Assembly (NCBI GenBank): GCA_009886815.1
Contig: QXYP01000001.1
Location: forward strand, 1 to 5,369
From: Halieaceae bacterium
Lineage (GTDB): Bacteria; Pseudomonadota; Gammaproteobacteria; Pseudomonadales; Halieaceae
Reading direction: 5' to 3'
Length of the DNA: 5,369 bases
Of this stretch, positions 1 through 5,369 are shown piece after piece. Each line of letters starts with the position of its first letter. Positions within the stretch are counted from its first letter, which is position 1. A model generated the notes under the pieces. The model did no database searches. It saw only the letters and a list, made by a program, of their open reading frames with translations, and was not told the DNA's origin. Both the position numbers and the translations under genes were made by a program.

Positions 1-2
1 TC

Positions 3-36
3 AAACGAAAAACCCCCGCCGATGGCGAGGGTTTCA
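3..36 (-). terminator. Rho-independent terminator behind the tRNA-Val remnant
   Basis: Reading the minus strand, ten bases at 33-24 pair with ten at 20-11 (one T-G wobble) around a three-base loop at 21-23; a further A-T pair extends the stem by one. A run of five T follows (12-8 on the plus strand as A), then further T at 5-3. This is a standard intrinsic terminator a few bases past the CCA end of the tRNA sequence, as expected for a tRNA transcription unit. Its survival next to the truncated tRNA suggests that this side is the original chromosomal flank. Confidence 0.8.
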
Positions 37-40
37 CGTT

Positions 41-90
41 TGGTAGGACCAGGCGGATTCGAACCGCCGACCTCTACCATGTCAAGGCCG
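41..90 (-). pseudogene. 3' half of tRNA-Val(GAC); probable integration (att) site
   Basis: On the minus strand this reads as the 3' half of a tRNA: anticodon loop TTGACAT (85-79, anticodon GAC, valine), 3' anticodon strand GGTAG (78-74), five-base variable loop (73-69), a perfect 5-bp T stem GGCGG/CCGCC around TTCGAAT (68-52), 3' acceptor strand TGGTCCT (51-45), discriminator A (44) and encoded CCA (43-41). The 5' half is missing. The bases before the anticodon loop (CGGCC) pair only partly with GGTAG, no D arm follows, and no AGGACCA acceptor strand is visible within 100 bases. A fragment running from the anticodon loop to the 3' end is the usual core left by tyrosine-integrase insertion, so I read it as an att site of a genomic island or prophage. 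The intact tRNA copy is not in the window. A degraded non-integrative remnant is the main alternative. Confidence 0.8.
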
Positions 91-349
91 ATTGGCCGCA
101 CCAAGACACGCGTGGACTCGTCAAAATTAGTGGTAAGTGACTTTGGAATCAACCGCTCGCACGGCACAAATTGGATTGGTGGCGCACAGCCGGCAGGAGT
201 GGGCAGGCCGAAGTTGAAGAGCACGTCTCTGATGCCGCTGACTCGAGGTGAGTCAACGACGGTTCATGAGGCAGATGTCGTTATCGGCTGGGAGATATTT
301 GGCGGGCGTGCATTGCGTGAGGGCAACTGTAAGCTGACTTGGATCGCTG
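91..349. other. Stretch without a recognisable intact gene next to the att site
   Basis: No reading frame here gives a protein that I recognise. The open frame running through it in plus frame 1 begins by translating the antisense of the tRNA remnant, giving the well-known spurious GGFEPPTS peptide, and is not a believable gene. The end nearest the tRNA fragment holds GGCC-GATT-GGCC (86-97) and the 8-bp palindrome CACGCGTG (107-114). A perfect 6-bp inverted repeat lies at 239-255. From about 280 onwards the frame 1 translation shows weak, co-linear resemblance to UvrC upstream of its UVR domain. No integrase gene is present. Confidence 0.5.
239..255. repeat. Perfect inverted repeat TGACTC-N5-GAGTCA
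   Basis: Six-base arms at 239-244 and 250-255 are exact reverse complements around a five-base spacer. There is no T tract on either side, so it is not an intrinsic terminator. It could be a protein-binding site of the element whose end lies at the tRNA fragment, but its size makes a chance occurrence quite possible. Confidence 0.35.
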
Positions 350-523
350 CCCACAACGGCGGCAGAGCTGCAGTATGAAAAGGCGGCAGACATTCGTGAC
401 CAGATTACACAGCTTCAGAATGTGCAGGCGACGCAGAACATAGAGGGTACGAGAGGGGGTCTCGATCTCATGGCGGTCTTCACAGAGCATGGCCATGCGT
501 GTGTGCAGGTACTCTTTGTGCGG
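350..523 (+). pseudogene. Decayed fragment of UvrC (UVR-domain region)
   Basis: UvrC is the incision subunit of nucleotide excision repair. The plus frame that includes 365-523 reads AELQYEKAADIRDQI, then about 30 residues including GGLDLMAVF and HACVQVLFVR. This matches the UvrC UVR motif (L-x-F/Y-E-x-A-A-x-x-R-D-Q-I) and the segment just after it (DLDVIAV...ACVHVLFIR), roughly residues 200-260 of a 600-residue protein. The match ends abruptly after VLFVR, and what follows is not UvrC. Upstream, this frame is closed by a TGA at 335-337. Plus frame 1 from about 280 to 350 (…GGRALREGNCKLTWIAA) lies at nearly the right distance for the preceding UvrC residues, which suggests a frameshift near 350. 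The fragment lacks both nuclease domains and cannot work. It probably records the ancestral neighbourhood or a recombination event. A chromosomal uvrC elsewhere is expected. Confidence 0.7.
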
Positions 524-800
524 TCGCCCCTTTACTGTTTCAATGCAGTGACGCGATCGTCCACTCTCCTCGCGCGAGTTTCGGCGCACGTGGACGCAGC
601 AAATCCAGCCAGATCAGACAGCTTATTAAACGCTCGTCTAAGGTTACTTAAACAACGCCGCAGAGATGCACACAAAAAGGGGTCTTCACCTGTTAAAGCT
701 CAATATCGGTTACCTTATTTCAGTGCGTTTTTAATTTTTCTGATAACGCTTGAGACCCAGAGACCGATAGAATGCTGAGCATAAATTGACTGGAAAGCCC
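524..800 (+). promoter_or_regulatory. Leader region of the lig operon, probable promoter
   Basis: This gene-free stretch becomes AT-rich from about 615, especially 670-790, and leads directly into ligA, so the operon promoter most likely lies here. Candidate pieces are weak: TAGAAT (768-773) resembles a -10 box but has no good -35 at 16-18 bases, and TTGAGA (750-755) is only 12 bases upstream of it. Dyads that a LysR-type protein might bind are AATA-N10-TATT (702-719), GCGTT-N15-AACGC (725-749) and the perfect ATGCT-G-AGCAT (772-782), the last ending 18 bases before the ligA start. None has the exact T-N11-A spacing of a standard LysR box. The open frame in this region is the continuation of the uvrC remnant frame and does not look like a protein. 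Confidence 0.35.
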
Positions 801-2030
<1,230 letters not shown>

Positions 2031-2031
<1 letters not shown>

Positions 2032-2825
2032 TGCGGATGGGCGTTTTTGGGTTGGGTGAGGCGGGTAGTCGGATTGCTGCCGATCTTGCCCAATCTTCAA
2101 TTCAGGTCAGTGCCTATGACCCCGCTGATGTTTGTACGCCTGACGGAGTAGTCAGATGTGATAGCCCGGTAGGAGCTATCCAAGACGCTGCAGTGGTCAT
2201 AGCGCTGACTGCGGCCACCGACGCCATGGAGGCGCTGGATCAAGCATTTGACGACATCCCCGCAGGCGCGATTTATGCGGATTTTTCGACGGCGTCAGCA
2301 TCGCTAAAGATCGATTTAGCCGCTCGCGCATTCCAACGTCACATCGCCTTTGTTGATGTTGCACTGCTGGCCGTTGTTCCTGGAAATGGATTGCGGACAA
2401 CCGCGCTTGCGTCGGGCACTGGTGCCGATCGGTTCGTTGATATCTTCGGTTCTCTTGGTATGCCGGTGGAGTCTCTAGGCGAAAAGCCTGGAGATGCGGC
2501 CACACGCAAACTTCTTCGGAGCGTTTTCATGAAAGGTCTGGCAGGAGTCATGATTGAAGCGCTGCAGGCAGCCGATCGTGCAAATCTCTCCTCTTGGCTT
2601 TGGAGCAACTTAACGTCAGAGATTGCAAAGGCTGATGAGTCGCTGGTGCACCGACTGGTGAGCGGCACGGGTTCTCATGCAGAGCGACGCCTCCATGAGA
2701 TGAAGGCTTCGGCGCAGCTTCTACAGGACTTGGGCGTGGAACCTGTGATGACCCGAGGGACCGTCGAAAATCTGCAGCGGGTGCTCGAAGACGGCCTGCC
2801 ACCTATCCCTGCAGCGGCCTCGTGA
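2031..2825 (+). CDS. 6PGDH-like NAD-binding protein with DUF1932-type C-terminus
   Basis: A 264-residue putative dehydrogenase of the beta-hydroxyacid dehydrogenase/6-phosphogluconate dehydrogenase superfamily; its substrate is unknown. The N-terminus is a Rossmann fold with GLGEAG (7-12), and an Asp (D30 in AYDP) ends the second strand, which usually favours NAD over NADP. The middle has ADFST (83-87) and FVDVALLAVVPG (107-118) in place of the family's DAPVSGG signature. Residues 156-170, AATRKLLRSVFMKGL, hold K160 at the position of the usual catalytic lysine and K168 in a KG pair; this arrangement and the helical C-terminus fit the DUF1932 branch. The start at ATG 2031 overlaps the ligB stop by one base, with GGAG (2019-2022) 8 bases before it, so it is co-translated with the dioxygenase. 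It is not one of the classical LigABCIJK enzymes. It might handle CHMS, a side product or a related hydroxyacid, but this is inference only. Confidence 0.85.
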
Positions 2826-2855
2826 TCCCCGCTAAGAATCACTTCTGAGGCACCC

Positions 2856-3746
2856 ATGGATCCTGATTGGTTAGTATTCCACCCAGAGCCGTCCATCCCA
2901 GAGTTCAAGCTGCCGGCGGGTGCGATTGACGCTCACTGTCATGTATTCGGCCCTGCCGGTGAATTTCCTTTTGCACCTGAACGCAAATACACCCCCTGTG
3001 ACGCTGGCAAAGACAAGCTCTGGACCTTGCGGGATCATCTTGGCCTCCATCGGAATGTCATTGTTCAGGCCACGTGTCACGGTGCAGACAACCGGGCTCT
3101 AGTGGACGCACTGGCGGACTCTAGGGGAAAGGCCCGCGGGGTGGCGACCGTGCGTGCCAGCGTCACCGACGAGGAGCTTAAGCTGCTCGACAATGCGGGT
3201 GTGCGGGGTGTGCGCTTCAACTTCGTCAAGCGACTGGTCGATGCCTTACCCTTCGACGATCTGCAACGCATAGCCGAGAGAATTGCGCCTCTTGGCTGGC
3301 ACATCGTCATTTACTTTGAGGCCGCTGATCTCTCAGAGTATTACGAATTTTTTACGGCGCTTCCCACGACAGTAGTCGTTGATCACATGGGAAGGCCGGA
3401 TATTACGGCGCCCATCGATGGACCGGATTTTGAGTTATTTCTGCGTTTGCTGAGTGATAACGACAACTTCTGGTCCAAGGTCAGCTGCCCGGAGCGTCTT
3501 TCTGGTGTTGGGCCTGAGGGTGGTTACGAGGATGTTGTGCCATTTGCTCGCACCGTGGTGGAGAACTTTTCTGATCGTGTGCTTTGGGGAACAGACTGGC
3601 CCCACCCAAACATGAAAACCCACATGCCTGACGACGGAAAGCTGGTGGATTTCGTTCCTAAAATCGCGGTGACGAGGGAGTTGCAGAGGAAGCTTCTTGT
3701 CGACAATCCTATGCGCCTTTATTGGCCCGAGGGGTCCGCGTTATAA
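2856..3746 (+). CDS. ligI: 2-pyrone-4,6-dicarboxylate (PDC) lactonase
   Basis: Metal-independent amidohydrolase-superfamily lactonase (COG3618) that hydrolyses PDC to 4-oxalomesaconate, the step after LigC. The 296-residue product matches Sphingobium LigI along its full length (about 293). Visible active-site blocks are GAIDAHCHVFGP (22-33; H27 and H29), VIVQATCHG (68-76), GVRFNFVKRLVD (118-129, with R120 and R126), WHIVIYFEA (148-156, Y153), DHMGRPD (176-182, H177) and WGTDWPHPN (244-252), where D247 is the predicted general base. The lactonase-typical IDAHCHVFGP and GTDWPHPN make the assignment secure over generic TIM-barrel amidohydrolases. ATG 2856 follows GAGG (2847-2850) at 5 bases. A 30-base gap separates it from the preceding dehydrogenase, the only real gap in the operon. 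Its 3' end overlaps the ligC reading frame. Confidence 0.94.
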   Translation: MDPDWLVFHPEPSIPEFKLPAGAIDAHCHVFGPAGEFPFAPERKYTPCDAGKDKLWTLRDHLGLHRNVIVQATCHGADNRALVDALADSRGKARGVATVRASVTDEELKLLDNAGVRGVRFNFVKRLVDALPFDDLQRIAERIAPLGWHIVIYFEAADLSEYYEFFTALPTTVVVDHMGRPDITAPIDGPDFELFLRLLSDNDNFWSKVSCPERLSGVGPEGGYEDVVPFARTVVENFSDRVLWGTDWPHPNMKTHMPDDGKLVDFVPKIAVTRELQRKLLVDNPMRLYWPEGSAL

Positions 3747-4687
3747 AGATCTGTCTCGCCGGTGAGGGCGCCTTTGGGAACAAGCACTTGGATGCTCTTG
3801 CGTGTATCGACGGTGTCGAAGTGGTGTCTCTCGTCGGTGGCCTGGAAGAAGCGACTCGAAAGGTGGCTGACGAGCGTAACATTCCCCATTGGTCATTGGA
3901 CTTGGAAGTGGGGCTCGCCCAGCCAGGAGTCGAAGCGGTGATTCTGGCAACACCCACTCCTTTGCATGCCTCACAGGCGATGCAAGCCCTCAGCGCTGGC
4001 AAGCATGTCTTGGTAGAGATTCCTATGGCAGACAATTTGAAAGAGGCTGAGGCTCTTGCTGCGCTGCAGCTCGAAACGGGTTTGGTTGCAATGGCGGGCC
4101 ATGTTCGCCGCTTCAACCCCAGTCACCAATGGATACATGAGCGTATTGCAGGGGGGGAGTTGTCGATTCAGCAGCTAGATGTGCAGACGTATTTCTTTCG
4201 TCGCAGTAATCTCAATGCGCTGGGTCAGCCGCGAAGCTGGACCGATCACCTACTTTGGCATCATGCCTGTCACACAGTCGATCTGTTTATGTACCAAACT
4301 GGAGAAGAAATTGCGGATTGTTTTGCGGTGCAAGGGCCAATAAATGAAGAGCTCGGTATCGCCATGGATATGGCGATTTTGATGAAGAGCGCTTCGGGTG
4401 CGGTTTGCACCCTGTCCCTATCCTTCAATAATGATGGACCGTTGGGTACTGACTTCCGATACATTTGCGATAACGGCACCTACCTCGTTCGTTACGATGA
4501 TCTCTGTGATGGCAAGGGCAAGCAGATTGATGTGTCCCGGGTCGATGTCTCCATGAATGGTATCGAACTGATCGACCGCGAGTTTTTCTCAGCCATTGAA
4601 CAAGGGCGTGAGCCAAATGGCAGTATCGGTCAGTGTTTGCCCGCCATGCGCGTGCTGGATCGCATTGAGCGAAAGCTCACCGCTTAA
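3722..4687 (+). CDS. ligC: CHMS dehydrogenase
   Basis: GFO/IDH/MocA-family dehydrogenase that oxidises the hemiacetal form of 4-carboxy-2-hydroxymuconate-6-semialdehyde to 2-pyrone-4,6-dicarboxylate. The whole chain resembles Sphingobium LigC: Rossmann loop GEGAFG (residues 7-12 counted from ATA 3743), VEIP (91-94), GHVRRFNPSHQ (119-129), DVQTYFFRR (146-154), a conserved block from W166 to D180 with HH at 173-174, and SLSFNNDGPLGT near residue 235. The start is uncertain. The coordinates use TTG 3722, the only standard start codon near the beginning, but it has no SD and adds seven residues to the family N-terminus. Homology (M-R-I-A-L-A-G against I-K-I-C-L-A-G) and the SD GAGGGG at 3729-3734, 8 bases upstream, point to ATA 3743, giving 314 residues. 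The usual basic residues after strand two are replaced by VGGLEE, which may alter NADP preference. It is the last gene of the operon and overlaps the convergent regulator gene. Confidence 0.92.
   Translation: MARGVRVIKICLAGEGAFGNKHLDALACIDGVEVVSLVGGLEEATRKVADERNIPHWSLDLEVGLAQPGVEAVILATPTPLHASQAMQALSAGKHVLVEIPMADNLKEAEALAALQLETGLVAMAGHVRRFNPSHQWIHERIAGGELSIQQLDVQTYFFRRSNLNALGQPRSWTDHLLWHHACHTVDLFMYQTGEEIADCFAVQGPINEELGIAMDMAILMKSASGAVCTLSLSFNNDGPLGTDFRYICDNGTYLVRYDDLCDGKGKQIDVSRVDVSMNGIELIDREFFSAIEQGREPNGSIGQCLPAMRVLDRIERKLTA
3729..3734 (+). promoter_or_regulatory. SD sequence pointing to a non-standard ligC start at ATA 3743
   Basis: GAGGGG within the ligI 3' end is followed by 8 bases and then ATA (3743-3745), which overlaps the ligI TAA (3744-3746) as ATAA. 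The SD lies downstream of TTG 3722 and so cannot serve that codon. It supports initiation at or very near 3743. Confidence 0.55.
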
Positions 4688-5369
4688 GTTCTTCAGCGAC
4701 TCGACGAAGTTCCTCAAGAAGTAGCGATGCCGCCGGTGAAGGTTGTGTGTGGGCACGCAGGGTGATGCCGATAGGGCGATAAGTTTCTTCGAGGTCTACG
4801 GGCAGAACCTCTAGCAAGCCCGCCTTTCGGTCGTAGAAGATCTGGTGCTCTGATACCAAGGCCACGCGATCGCTATCGAGGAGTAGGCCCCGAACCATCG
4901 ACTGTGAGCTGGTTTGAACAGCATGTTTGGGCGTTTCCATGTTGTATCCCCGGCATGTCTCGTCGAACAGCAGTCGCGCGGGCGTCTCTGCGGCCGGCAA
5001 AACCCACTCCAGATTCTGTAGATCCTGAAAGTCGATTTTCTTTTGTTGCGCAAGAGGGTGATCCTTGCGCGCAATTACAGCGAGGCGATCCTCTATGAGC
5101 GTTTCCGTTTTGAAGTCGGCACCCGCCTCAGCAGGGCGAACGGCTCCAACAATCACATCTAGATCGCCGCTGCGAAGGTCTGCTTGCATGAGGTTGTAGG
5201 GTCCTTCCTGAGTTGTTACGCCGAGTTGTGGGTGTCGGCTAAGAAGCCGATTGATCGCTTTGGGAGTGAGATAGGTCCGCGTATAGGGCAATGTGCCAAT
5301 GGCGACATTCCCACTGGTAACGCCATCTAAGCTGGCAAGGTCGCCGAGGGCGTGACGGATTTCGGCGAA
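4677..5369 (-). CDS. LysR-type transcriptional regulator, 5' end outside the window
   Basis: C-terminal 230 residues of a LysR-family regulator; the open frame continues to the right edge, so the N-terminal helix-turn-helix is not visible. The visible part starts in the linker helix (FAEIRHALGDLASLDGV), followed by the effector-binding domain from SGNVAIGTLPYTRTYLTP (19-35). Typical landmarks are EGPYNLMQADLRSGDLDVIVGA (residues 54-75), IARKDHPLAQQ, WVLPAAETPARLLFDE, SMVRGLLLDSDRVALVSEHQ and a C-terminal ITLRAH segment. An in-frame TTG near 5291 is internal, not the start. The gene is convergent with the lig operon, and the two 3' ends overlap by 11 bases. Its place beside the operon suggests that it controls lig transcription in response to PCA or a pathway intermediate, as LigR or PmdR-type proteins do, but the effector cannot be read from sequence. 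No symbol is given because the DNA-binding half is missing. Confidence 0.88.
   Translation of the reverse strand, partial: FAEIRHALGDLASLDGVTSGNVAIGTLPYTRTYLTPKAINRLLSRHPQLGVTTQEGPYNLMQADLRSGDLDVIVGAVRPAEAGADFKTETLIEDRLAVIARKDHPLAQQKKIDFQDLQNLEWVLPAAETPARLLFDETCRGYNMETPKHAVQTSSQSMVRGLLLDSDRVALVSEHQIFYDRKAGLLEVLPVDLEETYRPIGITLRAHTQPSPAASLLLEELRRVAEELKR

Noticed and set aside
107..114. Palindrome CACGCGTG near the att site
   Set aside because: Eight bases without extension or a second copy is expected by chance in GC-rich DNA.
22..378. Open frame of 118 codons starting in the terminator and crossing the tRNA remnant
   Set aside because: Its GGFEPPTS segment is the known spurious antisense translation of a tRNA T arm; the rest shows no family, and the end overlaps the uvrC remnant, to which its 3' part may belong in a shifted frame.
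281..589. Minus-strand open frame of about 100 codons
   Set aside because: It is Arg/Cys/His-rich without any recognisable motif and is antisense to the uvrC remnant.
750..773. Sigma-70 promoter TTGAGA / TAGAAT before ligA
   Set aside because: The spacer is only 12 bases, too short for a functional -35/-10 pair, so it is mentioned only as weak pieces of the leader.
786..800. TTG 786 as start of ligA
   Set aside because: ATG 801 has a GGAA SD at suitable distance and fits the family N-terminus better.

Overview
The window looks like proteobacterial DNA, probably gammaproteobacterial, of moderate GC. This rests on the gene families, SD-led starts and a decayed uvrC segment, so the taxonomic guess is only moderate. 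Its main content is a compact five-gene operon for the protocatechuate (PCA) 4,5-cleavage (meta) pathway, placed just inside what looks like the end of an integrated element.

Left part (1-800): on the minus strand there is a rho-independent terminator (about 3-36), preceded by the 3' half of a tRNA-Val(GAC) gene (41-90). Its T arm, variable loop, anticodon loop and CCA end are intact, but the D arm and 5' acceptor strand are absent. This is the usual footprint of tyrosine-recombinase integration into a tRNA 3' end. The original terminator still follows the fragment, so I infer that the integrated DNA extends to the right and includes the catabolic genes. About 270 bases further right is a decayed fragment of uvrC (about 350-523, possibly starting near 280 in another frame). 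No intact gene lies between 91 and 800. The last 100 bases before the operon are AT-rich, hold weak dyads and probably carry its promoter.

Operon (801-4687, plus strand): ligA and ligB encode the alpha and beta subunits of PCA 4,5-dioxygenase. They are followed by a 6-phosphogluconate-dehydrogenase-like NAD-binding protein with a DUF1932-type C-terminus and unknown function, then ligI (2-pyrone-4,6-dicarboxylate lactonase), then ligC (4-carboxy-2-hydroxymuconate-6-semialdehyde dehydrogenase). LigAB opens the ring of PCA to CHMS, LigC oxidises its hemiacetal to PDC, and LigI hydrolyses PDC to oxalomesaconate. The later steps (isomerase, hydratase, aldolase) are not in this window. The genes overlap or nearly touch, which implies one transcript with coupled translation. 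The ligC start is odd: homology and a well-spaced SD point to an ATA codon that forms an ATAA overlap with the ligI stop.

Right end (4677-5369, minus strand): the effector-binding part of a LysR-type regulator, convergent with the operon and overlapping the ligC 3' end by 11 bases. Its DNA-binding N-terminus lies outside the window. It is a plausible regulator of the lig genes.
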